The notes below the pieces were generated by a model. That model saw nothing but the letters and a program-made list of their open reading frames with translations. It ran no database searches and was not told where the DNA came from. Below, piece by piece: positions 12,995 to 26,100 of a DNA stretch of 64,000 bases. The stretch is from the NCBI RefSeq assembly GCF_011386835.1, contig NC_088792.1:65926287-65990286 (forward strand), read 5' to 3'. The DNA comes from Chrysemys picta bellii (taxonomy: Eukaryota > Chordata > Testudines > Emydidae). The position numbers and the translations under genes are program-made. Numbering within the stretch: the stretch's first letter is position 1; every line of letters starts with the position of its first letter.

Positions 12995-13173
12995 TCATAT
13001 ACAAACCCAGCAGAGCTTCTTTAATTGAACTTTAATATAAAGATTGTGGCAAAATATATTTGTCAACAGAACTCCAGCAAAGGTTTCAGGAAAGAAATAC
13101 TTATGAAACAGAGAACAAGGGAACATATAAACCATTACAGAAGATTGGATTAAAATGTACTTACCCAGGCCTC

Positions 13174-13266
13174 TCAAATATCATACATCTCTATTATGTA
13201 GGCTCTAGGCACCAAGCCAATGGTTCCCTTCATTTCTCCTACCCACCAGCCAAATCTATCGTAGTC
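13174..13266 (-). CDS. SKAP2: SKAP2 terminal coding exon: end of SH3 domain and stop
   Basis: These 93 bp encode 30 residues and a TGA stop (13174-13176). The translation contains YDRFGWWVGEMKGTIGLVP and RAYIIEMYDI. GWWVGE is the conserved Trp pair of the SH3 ligand groove, and GLVP.AY is the last SH3 strand and 3-10 helix. The exon follows the acceptor TTTTCAATTAG in phase 0, joining directly to ILSK of the previous exon. The EMYDI end is diagnostic of SKAP2, since SKAP1 ends differently. The 3' UTR continues towards lower coordinates. Confidence 0.97.
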   Translation of the reverse strand, partial: DYDRFGWWVGEMKGTIGLVPRAYIIEMYDI

Positions 13267-14150
13267 CTAATTGAAAACAATATGCAATATTAACCTTTAG
13301 TCTGATATAAATGCAATAGAGTTTGTATGAAACTCCTTATGGATGTTTCCTCTTATATACAGTTATAAGAGCCTGAAATGAAAATTAAAAACATTAGATA
13401 CTTTTGTTTGAGGCATTCAAAATGCATGGTTAGGCAAAGAAATACATACATTTTAAAAGGACCAGCATATTTATTAGGGTTTTGAAAAAATTATCAATGT
13501 TTCTGTACAACAGATAAAAACCACATTTGATCTCCCCTTTCTCCAATGCTCTTCACCCCAAAACCTATATAAAATCCAGTTGTTTGTCACGAATATCTAA
13601 CAGTGGAATATTGAAGTATGAAAATTGACTGGAATTCTTTCAGTACCACAAGACTAAACTTAAAATAACTTGCAATCCAATTATTTAAAATAATGTTTTG
13701 CTCAAATATGAAAGGAAGGCCACCATACATCTAATGCATATTCTCTTTTTATGGACAAAGTATACCATTGCTTTAACTTTGCAGAAAATCCTACCACAGC
13801 TCTCATATGCCTGACAGATGACTAATGTATTTTTGTTTGAAATTTGTTTAGGCTTATTGAGATAAATATGAAACAAAATGAATTATAATAGTTTAAAGAG
13901 AGAATATTTTCCAAAAAGCAATACCAAGTAAGAGTATTGTGGGATCCAAATTTAATTTTTTTGCTATGAGGTAAATATTTTTAGATAAATTTTAACAAGA
14001 GTTCAATAAATTGTAACTGCTGAAATTGCAGGCGTGCGCGCGCATGCACACACACAGTTACACATGAGGCATTATTAAAACAGAGACCCTGTTCAAAATG
14101 GATTGATTAGTAAGATAATTACTGTGGAACAAACATGGAAAATGTAAAAT

Positions 14151-14279
<129 letters not shown>

Positions 14280-15081
14280 CAGCCACATTTGCTTCCTGCC
14301 ATACTGCTCTTTTGAAAAGAAAGGCTGTAGGATTTCTGAATTGATGGTTCTATTGAGATACCATGAGCCACTATTTTGCCTGTTGCTAAAGCTATTTATG
14401 ACATAGCAGCCAAGCGGAGGCCTGAAGTTTAAGGGTTAAAGGATTTTTATTAGAACCTCAATTATATCGACTTGTGGCTAATGTACACGGCCTATTCTGG
14501 AGTTCTCTAAAGGTCCTGTAAGGTGCTTGGGGCTCTGAACTCTCATTGTGGTTAACAGGACAGGGCCCCAAAGATGACCAATCACCCCACTCTCCCTACC
14601 CCTTAATAATCCCCTTTATTTATGTATTATTATTTTTTGGGGTTGTGTGTGCAGGTAGATCCTATTCCCAGATTAAAGAGATTCCCTTCTCCTCTCCTCC
14701 AAGATAAATGGAATACTGGTCATTTGAAAGTCCTATCCTCTGATACATAGAATATTAAAATGAATACGCGGTTAAAATAATCCAATACAGACAACCCATT
14801 TGTTTAAGTTGAGGAACACATGAGGGGAGAAACTAGGAAAGGAATTCCATCTCCTTTTCCACTCTGCGGTAAGGGATTGTGGGGAGCTACCTGGTCTATA
14901 AAATCCTAGGGCAATCTGAATGAGGCTGCCAGTCAGAGAATTATCCCCGGCTGCATTTTAGGAAGAATTGGAGGAATTGTTGTGAAGCACACATTACAGT
15001 GAAAACCCTTAAAGGTTAAGCAAGTGTTCTCACACCAAGGGCACAAATGTTCCAGCTCAGCTTGTTTGTTTAATACATTTT

Positions 15082-15143
15082 ATAATTTTCTGTGTATATA
15101 TATACGTATATATATATATATATATATACACACAGAATATTAT
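15082..15143. repeat. AT-rich palindrome 1
   Basis: Arms ATAATTTTCTGTG and CACAGAATATTAT (one mismatch) flank a TATATATACGTATATATA core. It could extrude as a hairpin or cruciform. Confidence 0.8.
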
Positions 15144-15145
15144 AG

Positions 15146-15219
15146 TAAGCAGCATAGTGTGATTTTATATATATATATATAATATATATATATATATAAG
15201 TATCACACTATGCTGCTTA
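15146..15219. repeat. AT-rich palindrome 2, 18-bp perfect arms
   Basis: Arms TAAGCAGCATAGTGTGAT and ATCACACTATGCTGCTTA are perfect complements around a TA-repeat centre. It stands two bases after palindrome 1. Possibly a (TA)n-centred MITE. I could not assign a family. Confidence 0.85.
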
Positions 15220-15963
15220 AGTATACAAACTATCTCTAGATTGAAAACTGGTAATTGCTCAAGATGCCAGCACTCACCTATGCTAAAGGAATTTCACCCA
15301 TAAATCTTTCTAATGAAAAAGCAACAACATACTTTAAGCTGTTACGTGTAACTCATGAAGTGAGCCCAAGAAAGATTGATTAAGCAAGTTTTACTAGACA
15401 TCACCAAAAACAAACAATACATGAGATCAGGGAAGAGGCTTAGTTAAGTGGTCATTAAACCACTTATAACAAATGGCACAGAAAAAGGTTGTGGATTAAA
15501 TTATTGCTTGAAAATGTTTCACTTAAAGACATTGTGTGAACTTTGATACCACATGAACTTTTAAAAAGCTATTCCGATGGCTCAATTTAAATTACAAACA
15601 TGTTGCTTTTTGAAAACTTTCCATTTCTTGCTATTTAGTAATATGCCATTTAATGCTCTTGTGTGAAGCTAAGTGAGAAGATGAAATGGATGGTGATGTA
15701 ACAGTCTAGTAAGCTAATTTATGGATTCATTGCAGCCATTAGACCATATAGACAAGACTGCAACACAGAAGCTTTTACTTTATCATTACTATTCTTTGCA
15801 TGAGCCTCTAGAGCAACATGAATCCCAATTAAACCATCTGCAGTCCATAGAAGTTGGAATAAAAATATAATAAAGGTTTCTGGTTACCAAGAATATTTTA
15901 ACCTCAGGTTTCAGATCATCACTACGTAGAAGTCTCCTTTTTAAACTGGTTAATGTATGTACG

Positions 15964-16177
15964 TAGGGGGACCATACGTCCCGATAAAATCTGGACCCAA
16001 TTTTTAACTGTTTGTTCCGCGTGCCAACCGATCTGTGGTCGGGACGCAATTTGTCCAGATATTTCGCTCCGCCGGCAGTTTTTTTTTTTTTGCTCCGCCG
16101 GCAGCATTCGGCTTTCTTTTGCCGCCCCCCTTCTCCATGGTGTTCCGATATTTTCTGCCTCTCATCTGGTCACCCTA
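15964..16177. mobile_element. MITE with TAGGGKGACCA-type inverted ends
   Basis: The left end TAGGGGGACCATACGTCCCG and the right end CATCTGGTCACCCTA are inverted and resemble each other. TACGTA occurs at both outer edges. The interior contains duplicated TCCGCCGGCAG blocks and a T run. The same end type (TAGGGTGCCAGATGTCCCGA) occurs at 59192. The family is abundant in turtles as far as I recall. The open frames inside it are not genes. Confidence 0.65.
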
Positions 16178-17689
16178 TACGTAAATCTCCCTCTAAATAC
16201 TGCTAAAGCTCACCTTCCTGCACGCCCATATACAAAATCTAATTTGATGTATTGTTTCTACTATTGTTATCAATGATAAATTACTTACAGTGACAAAGTA
16301 ATGCAATTGATTCAGTGTTGTCTTGAGGTTCCATGTCTGTTATTGCTGTATAAGACAGGCGTGGAATAAAATAAAGACTAAAATCCACATTTGTGGGAAC
16401 TAGAGAATAGTTTAAAAATGCAGTAGAAATAGAATCCGGTAATACGTACTCTTAAAAGTTAAGAAAAGCATGGTATCCTGCAAGCAGCAAGTAGGACCTC
16501 AGGTCTGAGAAAGCTTACCATCTGGTATCCCTCACTGCATTCAGCTCCTACCATCAACGCTAACAGAGGCAAGTGACTATACTTCAGAAGGACTGATAAA
16601 ATAATGAACAGTCCTTTAATCTACAGGAAACCATTCTAGTCAATTTATAAGAAATATTGTGTCCCTTTGTAGGATGTGTAATTATTTTCTATTAATCATG
16701 TGCTATAAAGCTATATTATGTAGTTATTCTGTTATCACTAGAAAGAGGCCTGCAGTCAGCTCCTGACAATGTTAGGTAATTACTAACACAAAGCTTCTTT
16801 CTCCTTACGTAGAAATGCTATCAAGATCCAGAGTTGCTGTGATGCTTACTGTATGAAAATAACATTCAGAAGAAATTCAATAACTGCAAAATGAATTGCT
16901 TCACAAGGCACATAGTATACACTGGGGGTGGGGGGAAAGGGGGGAGAGAGGGGAAGAGAAGGAAAAAATCCTTTCCAAATAAAACAAGAAGATAACCATA
17001 AGGAATAGCTAAATGTTTTCTAAACTGCGGATATATTTTCGTTGTTCATTCTGATACACAGTGGGTGATGGTTTTTGTTTTTTTACAGATGTTGATTAAG
17101 CAACAAAGTGATTGCATCCGGTTGAAAGAAAGAATGAAAGAAAGCTGCTAATTTAAAATTAAAACTATTTTTGCATACACATTCATTCTCTATGTAGTAT
17201 ATAAAGGTAACAACAAAACAAAGATCCTGATCCTGCAAATGCCTATGCTCTTAATTTTATATGCTGTGTACAGATGCCCCTGCCTACTGCCCCTACCCCC
17301 AACATCAATGTGTAAAGGTAAGCATCTACTTAAGACTTTAAGAGATCCAGGCCTAAAAGGTTATTGCAGTTTGGTAGAGTGCATTCAATGGAAACATGCT
17401 AGCCACTTCCATATTTATCTGTATATTTTTGTCCAATTATTTTTTAGTGTACAGAACATTCCCATAAAAAGAGAAATTTGAAATGCAACATTTTGCAGGA
17501 AGTTCTCTCTCACTCCGTCTCTAAGGGCCAGATCGTGTGCAGAGCTGAGAGCCTCCTGAGAGATGCTTAGTACTCTCTCAACTCCTATAGACTTCAACAA
17601 GAGATGAGGGCATTTGGCACCTCATTCGACTGAACCTGTATTGTTTAATACGGAAATAAAGTGTCAATTTTTAACAATTAGGTTAATTA

Positions 17690-17876
17690 ACAATTGGAAC
17701 AATTTACCAAGCATCATGGTGGATTCTCCATCACTAGCAATTTTTAAATCAAGATTGGATGTTTTTCTAAAAGAGATGCTCTAGGAATTATTTTTGGGAA
17801 GTTCTCTGGGCTGTTACAAAGGAGGTCAGACTAGAAAGATCACAGTGGTCCCTCCTCGCCCTAGAATCTATGAATA
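17690..17876 (+). mobile_element. CR1 LINE 3' end fragment
   Basis: The fragment holds the end of the CR1 ORF2 reading frame (WNNLPSIMVDSPSLAIFKSR) and the 3' UTR with GGAGGTCAGACTAGAAAGAT. It ends in AGAATCTATGAAT, the short terminal repeat type of CR1. It is heavily 5'-truncated, as is usual for the family. Confidence 0.8.
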
Positions 17877-20015
17877 CATGTAGTGTGTTTTCTCTTTTGA
17901 AGTGAAGATTTCTGAAAATCATCCTTTTATTTCCATACACTGAAAACAACAATGAATGTGTGGATGACAAATGATTCTTTTTTCCATACTACTAATAAAA
18001 TTAACTTCTTAACAATTACAGATTTTAAACTTTAAATTGAGATGAAGAATTTATCTTTAATCAGGCTATGGTTAAATGAGTAGCCCCCACTAGCAGACTG
18101 TAGAGGAGTTGGAGGCAGGGAGAACATTTTTTAAGAACGTCCTAGCGGCCAGTTTTGGCAAGATAATATTTAAAACCACCTCTAATTTGCTCAGGAGATT
18201 CAGACTATCTAGAAAATTTTAGAACTTTCTTTGGTGTAATTGCTGAACGATATGTGATTGACTGGAGAGCATTTTTGGCATTGAATGACATTTTCTCTAA
18301 AAAGCAGAAAGTGACAAATGCTTTAGATAACTGAATGAGACTTCTTCACGGGTAGCAGAGTTGTTTTAAGATAGGAAAAAAATAGGGTTTTTTTAGAAAT
18401 ATAATCCTCAGATTTATTATATGGAAGCATTATTAGGTAATGACATAACATAATGAAATATAAATCAATTTAAAAGTTACAGTACAAATAAAAGTGAACA
18501 GAATTGAGTTTAAGATTCAAAATTGGTATCTGAAAACATCTTAGGAGAAGTGAAAATCTGTTTTACATGCATCACAAATCATAATGTCAAAAATATTTCC
18601 TAGTGAGATAGATAATGTTAAGTGCTTATTAATAAAGGTAAGTGTACAGAGCTAAAATCACTTTTGACCTGGTCAGGATTAGATAACCCCACACTTCCAG
18701 GTCCTTACCCTTATCTTATTTTTTAACCATTATACAGCAGGTTTCCTTTTTTGTACAAGACATACACCTAAACAAATGGAAAAGGGATAATTTACATTGT
18801 AGTATGATCACAAGGAACTAACTTTTCAACAAATACAGCTTTCATTATGATTAGGTAATGGTCTAACAAAAATACTCCATATTTTACCACCATATACATA
18901 GTGTCTTCTGTGTAACTATTAAAAAGTGTATTCTCCCTATACTTGGTACTTGGCAGGCAACAGTTCCACTATTGTGCTGTATTTATATTTTCATAGATAG
19001 TGATCTGAGCTCATAAGACTAATATGTTTCTTTGTATTTTGATTAAACAAAAATACAGGTTCAGAGGTGCACCCTGCGGTGGTTATTTTTGTTTAGTTTT
19101 GTTAAAAGACCCACCATTATGCATTTACAGATATTAAACACAATGTACAGAAATCTGAATACTGAATCCTTGCTCTCTACACTCAGCAAAAGTTCCAGTG
19201 TCCTTAAAGCAAAGGGTTAACTGGTGGATGAAATTCCTATGGACAATAAATACTTACATGAGTAGCATCATGTTGCACTGGCATGCACTGAATTAACAAC
19301 AGGAAATGGGTATAATTTCAGCAATACTGGCTGAGATATGACACTTGTCTTTCTAGTTAATGTTATTTGTTGCTTTTAAAAATACAAATGTATAAATCTG
19401 GTCGGTATGAAAAAGAGGTTAAAGGTCAAAGACTTACACAGTGCATGAATCCAGTATACTGTTATATGGTAATGGACAACTAGAAGGACGCAGGGGTCTG
19501 CTAATGCACTCAGCACAGCATCATAATCATTTGCATCTGGCTGATGAAATTATGAAGCTTTCCAGTATGAAACATTCTTGCTAGAAAATCATACAACTGC
19601 CACAAATAGGTTAACTGTGTACACATTCTGAATCCAAGGCATACCCAACTTAAAAAATATAGCTATTCAATCACCCATGCTTAGCTTTATATTTTAAACC
19701 AATTTTTATACACAAAATAAGATTTATGGTATAGTATTTAAAAGAACTGAGCCATCATAGTTTGCTTTCCCATCGATCATAGGAATTTGAAACCAAATGA
19801 GAACCCACAACTGAATGGAAGTTGAGGACATTCAGTATCTTGCAGACTTGGGCCACAAAAGTATTGCATTTCTAATGTAATATTTTCCTTTTTACATTGA
19901 AAAAAAAATCCCTGTGAAGCTCTGGCTGTAAATGTATCACTTATTTGTGGGGTGGGAGGGGAAGGAAGTACAAATTTCTGAAGGTTGAGTAAAACAGGAT
20001 AAATATGACAAAAAC

Positions 20016-20050
<35 letters not shown>
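20016..20050. repeat. (CA)n microsatellite
   Basis: CA run with one interruption near its right end, inside the last SKAP2 intron. Confidence 0.95.
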
Positions 20051-20415
20051 AAGAGAACTAATACAAATTTTAACATGATACCAGCATGAGTGTGTATCTG
20101 GACAGATTCACTGTAAACAACTAAAGGTAATCTTTTAAGCTAAATGATTACCTATCAATATGTGTTATGAAGCATTTGTTAAAAAATTCTGTTATTTAAA
20201 AACTCTCAACATTTGAAAGAAATACTTAACAGTAAAAGTTTGCAGCAAAAAACGACATGTTCTCCTTATATGCTAAGAACAGGTAGATGCATTATTACTT
20301 GGGTGCAAAACTGCAAAAATGCCCAGACTTGGAAGGTAGCTCAGCCAGATTTCAGGGCTTAATGTTAAAAAGAGTGAAATCTACTTTTGTTCAGGAACGT
20401 TACAGCTAACGTGTG

Positions 20416-20493
20416 TTTGCAGGATCAAGGTCGTAGTGGGCCCCGTTGATTTCAACAGGACTACTCATGAGTACATCAAGCAGGATTTGGCCT
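20416..20493. mobile_element. fragment of a GCAGGATCA-type palindromic MITE
   Basis: TTTGCAGGATCAAGG, GATTTCAACAGGACTACTCA and CAAGCAGGATTTGGCC are the conserved pieces of the family seen more fully at 57241-57440. The left arm is shortened. Confidence 0.5.
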
Positions 20494-23005
20494 TTTGTAG
20501 TATTTAGCTACATTAGCAAATAAATAACAAATAATCAATGTTGTGTCACTGAAACCATGATTATTTTCCTTAGGTACACTTAAACTAGAATCACCTCAGC
20601 TGTTATGTATTGTCATCTTATTTTCATTGTCTCTTTAACATGTAAAAATGCTACAATTTTCCAAGTCAGAACAAAATTGCTTCCATTACATTAATACTGA
20701 ATTGAGAGAAAAAAAGTCTTGTTCAGCCTTCTATAAGGCACTGTAGAAAGTATGTGAAAACAAAAAATTTTTGGCAAAAGATGCAAAAGTCGTATTGGTG
20801 GAAGCTACAAATACATATTTTGTCAAGTTCATGAGATTTAAATTTCTCAATAAAACAAATATTCTGTGCTTACACAAATACCCTACATTTTTCTTAATAT
20901 TGCATTCTTCCCACAACATATAACACTTGCATTTAATTCCTTATCAGCAAAACATGATTGCTTCATGATTAACGTTAAAACCTAGCTGACATATGATAGG
21001 AAAGTAATAAGCCATAGTTAGGATCAAGCTGGAGTTGAATTTATGACACCATTTTGGATCTACACACATTACCTACTGTCAGCAACTGCATCTCTCATTT
21101 TTAACCACTAGATGGTGTAAAAAAATTAAAAAATTGCCCAAGATTCATACCACTGCCACAAAACCCAAGTATTACTCTACTAGATTAAGGAATATTTGTT
21201 GCAGAAAAGTCTTTACCAATTTTAGGGTGCTCTAGATTACTTTTTACCTTGTTTGATTCTTAACAAACCCTTTGTCTGGTTAGTAATGCTCAGACAGACC
21301 TTGAAACTGAATAAAGTGGAAGGCTAGATGGATAATTCCCTGGCATTTCACCTCCAAGGAGCCTAAATTCAGAGCTGACAGTAATGACCAAAACTCATTT
21401 TCTGAAAAAGCTGTAAACAGTCCCTAAGTGAAATGAGACTGAATTCTGCGGACTCTGTTTTGGCATAGAAATCACCCCTCACCAGAAAGCTTCTACACAT
21501 CTGGAGAAATTAGCAGACCAGTTCAAGGACTGAATATGCATTAATCAAGGCACAACCTGGAGAGGGTTGATAGGGATTGGATGGATTAAGCTACTGTTTC
21601 TCCCCCTCTGTTCTCATTTTTAAAGTGAATTCTTTCAGACTATCTGTAGGAGAGGGGTAAATAGTTGTTAATTGTCAGGTTGGGAGGTTAAGATTTAATT
21701 TTAGCCCCTTGTGGCATTAGTCAATAGTAAAAGGAGGCTGATGTGTACAATGGAATTGTTTGCTTATCGTTTTCCATGTTTGTTAAGGAGTACTGATCTT
21801 CACTACTGAATGGAAGCCTGCCCCACCAAAAAGCCTTATCCTACCTCTAGTAATGTAATTCAGTTATTAACTTAAGTGACAACGAAATACCTCAAAAGAA
21901 GCACATGGTCACATCATCATTAGCAATACATTGTCTATATTTTGATATATGACTATCTTTCCAACTGTAAATCTTAAAGTTATTTAAACAGAAGCCATAC
22001 ATTTATTATCCCAAAACACTGCCGTTAAATTAATCAAGGAAGATTTAAAGCAATAGTGAGGAAACTGAAAGTTTCAAACTAACAGAAAGAGTACTGCAGT
22101 TTTCATGGGGTTACTTATGATTTCCATGTGCAAGTACAGAAAGGGTTTAAATGAGCCTGAATGCCTTCAGCATTGTACTAAATGGCAATCGTGGGTGAAG
22201 GAACGTAACTGAAAAGTGCTGCTACAAAAAAAATTTTCAGCTTATTTACTGTGGAAACTGAGGATTTTTATACAGGAGGAGAAGAAAAAAATGTTTTACT
22301 CTCAGATGCACTCATATGTAAACTTCAATGGGCTTTGTGTAAGAGCATACAAGGAAAGGATTTTGTCCCATTATTATTTGAGAAAGGTAGGCAAATTCAC
22401 CTACCTTATAATAAAATATGACTGCGAGCTTAATGCATGACATTATATTGGAACAGAAAACCTGCCTTTACCTCTGTGGGTTTTTTTAAGCAAACAGGAA
22501 AAAGTGGTGAATTAAAAATCGCCTGAATCTGTCAGAACAAACATACACAAAGCCTAAATCATCAGAACAGCTGCAGTGTATACAAAAAGATGAAAGCCTA
22601 GTTCTAAAAACAAACTGTTTCCGGTAGCAAGATGCCCAGAAAACCAGAATCAGGACACACAAGAATATAAAGGAAGAGGAAGTAAAAACCATAACACACA
22701 ACATAATATAGTTTACCCTACAAGGTTAACTTTTACCTAGAGTAAGCACATTGTCTTCCATTAAATTAGCTAGGGGATGTCAGCCAAGATTAAACGAACA
22801 GATAAACATACTTTTAAGTTGATTCCTGTTACATGGTTATGTTTTAAATGTGATTATATTTCATTTGACAAAATAATTCATTACTGTGAATGTCTGATTG
22901 CTAACAAAGGGTCTAAAGGGAGTGCCAGTCCCTCCCCCCCCCGTATTATTGTAGGAATATATGACTCTTTTCTTACACCAATTTACTCTCAGTAGCACAC
23001 TGTAC

Positions 23006-23118
23006 CTTGCTGAGAATGTAGATAACGTCGCCACGTTTAAATGACAACTCATCAGAAACATCTCCTGTGCAGTCCCACAGACCTTGGTAGAAATTAGCAT
23101 AATTGGTATTTTTATCCC
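23006..23118 (-). CDS. SKAP2: SKAP2 exon: N-terminal half of the SH3 domain
   Basis: This exon of 113 bp follows a long pyrimidine tract and the acceptor CCCAG and ends at the donor GTACAG. With the borrowed G it encodes 38 residues, including [18 protein letters not shown] and [14 protein letters not shown]. The ALYDY-like segment is replaced by the family's YQGLWDC. The acidic RT loop (DVSDELSF) and the RGD.I.IL strand are typical of SKAP SH3 domains, which bind the proline-rich FYB/ADAP partner. The exon ends in phase 0. Confidence 0.97.
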
Positions 23119-26100
23119 CTGGGAAAGAAAAAAAAAAAAGCATACATTAAACCTTCCAGCATTTGTGATCTTTTATCATCAAAGGTAGTAATTAAATCTT
23201 CACAAACCAAACAAAGATGGGCTAGAACACATTTCTCAATTTTCATTGTAGAAATCCTCACCACACGCCCACAAAAAAAGCAAGTGGAAAACCAGTTTAA
23301 CATGTGAACCCTACATTTGGTAACTGTTGTCATCCAAAACATGCAGCTACAGGTTCTCAAAGCATTTAGCAGCTGCGTCTTACAGCACCTAACTCTTCTT
23401 TACGAATATATTTCTAGCAAGCCATGTTTGCATTTTAACTTGAAAAGGATACAATGCTAGAGTATAATTAATAATATCTGTGAGAAAAGGCCAATGGTAA
23501 ACTTTTTGTGGTGCACATCTTTTGCTTTTCAACAAGATTTTCCCTTTTCTGAGAGTCTTTCATATAATCTTTGGTTGTTACTGCTGAAATATTGTAGCAA
23601 CTTTGAAACTGTTTGCTGAAGCAGCATTTCTAAAATATTTTGTGTCAGCTCCAGCGTAGGACATTAAGCTCTGGCTAAACATGCAACATACACTAAAGTC
23701 ATAAGCTCATCCTTCTAACAGCATAAGCACAATGGATGTGCTGTGTTCAAACTGCCATACAGACCATTAACTGATTGATTATTTAGCACTCTTTGCTCCC
23801 TAATACTGCAATAACAGAGTAATAAATGCTTTGTCATATGCTTACCATACAGAGTACATCTATTGGAACATAGAACTTAAACATGGTTAAATACACTGGA
23901 CACTTCTGTTACACTAAAAACGATTTCCTGTTTTTAATTCAGTGAAAATGGAGTTTGATGAGTTAACTCACAAAGAATGTAAGCAATGCGAATAAGATGA
24001 CCAGTTACAGTGTGTATACACTAACCAGACAGAATATGTACTAACAATTTACAACACTGGAAAACTATCTTCTACTTCTGATAACATAAATATCACTGAA
24101 CTGGCTGAATCAAGGCTCTCATCTTAGTTTTGTTATATGATCCTTGCCCTGCAGGCTTGCTGGTTATTCCAACATGTACCAGTCACATTTGCATATCATT
24201 AGCACTCTAGACTATTATTTATAGATCACAATTTAATCATGATTGGTTACGTTTATTACAAGAAAAAACATTCCCCTAAAATATCCGGTAACAAACAGGA
24301 GAAACTGCCACACTATTTTCTAAGAGTATTTTTCTGTTGATGTTGGCGTTCTCTATTTTGCAAACATTTTGATTTTAGTTCCACGGTTTACTATAGCAGC
24401 AAGAAGAGCTGCTTTCTATTTATTTACTTCAGTCTGTGGGCTAGCACTTTCAGATGTCATTACTGACATAAGCAGGAATTTGCACAACTCTGACATAAAT
24501 TAAAACTGCTCTGCATTGCCATTTATTATTTATCCTTTACCTAAAGCAGTGCTTATTGGTTAACTTCTATTACAAAGCACTAGAGGGCACTCAGGCTAGC
24601 AGCACACAGATTCTGCTATGATCGCACCAAAATATAGATACAATTTAAAAAAAAATCTTCATAATAAAGTGGTTTATTTTTTCAGTGTAGATGTTTAGAC
24701 AGTATGGCCTCTGGAGGAGATTGAATTGCAAGGGCTAAGTTTTGGCCCTAACAAGCTTGTCTGTCAGTTTATTATTCACTGAATCTAAAACTCACTGAAT
24801 AAATTTAAATTTTTAAATAAATAGTGTAAGATGATAAAATGAACAGTGTATCTCTGCTACCATATTTTAATATTGTAATGATTTCAGCTACGCGATTGAA
24901 CATAACGCCCAGTACAATTTTTATTAAAGCAAACTGAAGCTCTGGCTGAAGAGGTTTGTTGCAATTGTCTTTTTTTAATATACCAAATAAAACTTTTAGT
25001 TCTTCAGAGTTACACAAATGTGAATTATGATTTCTCACACATGACACTTATCCCTCTGGGGTTTCTTCTTCCCATTGAGGAGCCTGGTGGAATTCCTATT
25101 AACATTAATGGGAGTTACATGGGGCACATCGACAGGAGAAGAGATCCCACAGCGAGTCAGATACATCTCTCCCTCGATGAGCATCATGAGTATTTCATTA
25201 AGCCTTGGAGTGTAAATGCAACTGAACTAATGACTTGGCAACACTGGAAAAGATGCATTTTAAAATAAGCTAATCGCTACTCGATGATGTTACCCAAAGA
25301 CCAACCATGGCTCTGTGCTCTCATATGTGAAATCTACATAAGAAGAGAGCTGTTTACCCCAGCGAGCCATGCGGTTCAGACAGTAATTGGTAGGCCAGGG
25401 AGATGAAAAATTATAAATAAAAAAAAGGCAGTGTACATTTGTTAAGTTACTTTATTCTCCCAAGCATAGTAGTGTGTAAATTCCAGATGGGAAATCTGGA
25501 CGTGAAAAATTAACAACTGGAATCTCCTTTCTCCTCTATGACCACAAGTGTGTCTGATTAAGTATGTGCATAGTCACACTTGTATAATGTTAAGTATGGA
25601 CATAGCCTTAGAAGCAATATGTTTCAAGCAAAGCTGGCTTCATTAAAAGATGGAGCTAGTATTGTTTACAGTGCCTACACCACACAGAAAGGTGCAGCGA
25701 GGGATGTTGTAACAAACTCACATTGCATTCTAAAATACATATCAAAACGTTTATTGCTCAGCCCCTAGTTTACAGACTTATGCTACGTTCTGAGCTCTGG
25801 CCTGATTTCAGAAATGAGAGAGGACCACCTTGTGTCTTTTGCCTTTATTTGGAGAAGTGGATAAAAGAAAGCCAGGCGACCCTGGTGAAAAAGAATTTGG
25901 CAGAGAGATAGTAAGGAAATGATGCTGACTCTCTTTTCCCACTTTTTAAACACTTTAAAGACATGAAAACAGATCAGTGATTTGACATCAGGAGCATATG
26001 TACCAATGGGCGGGAGTGGGGGGTTAATATGTTTCTGATATCAGTAACGTTACATTCATGGGTTACTGATATGCTCTCACATTTTCTCACATCTCAGTTA

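Larger units (their letters stand above)
1..13173. other. SKAP2 3' UTR and intergenic flank, no other gene seen
   Basis: The DNA beyond the SKAP2 stop holds only repeats that I can name: short palindromic MITEs, a probable solo LTR, a 5S-derived SINE, a local repeat pair, a 37-bp tandem duplication and simple tracts (T run near 36-53, C run near 1503-1514, CA tract near 12848). None of the open frames here looks like a protein family or has splice context. By mammalian synteny the next gene in this direction would be in the SNX10 neighbourhood, and it is not in the window. Confidence 0.7.

Noticed and set aside
15789..16276. Overlapping frames on both strands around 16 kb
   Set aside because: They span the MITE at 15964-16177 and its flanks, with no conserved motif.
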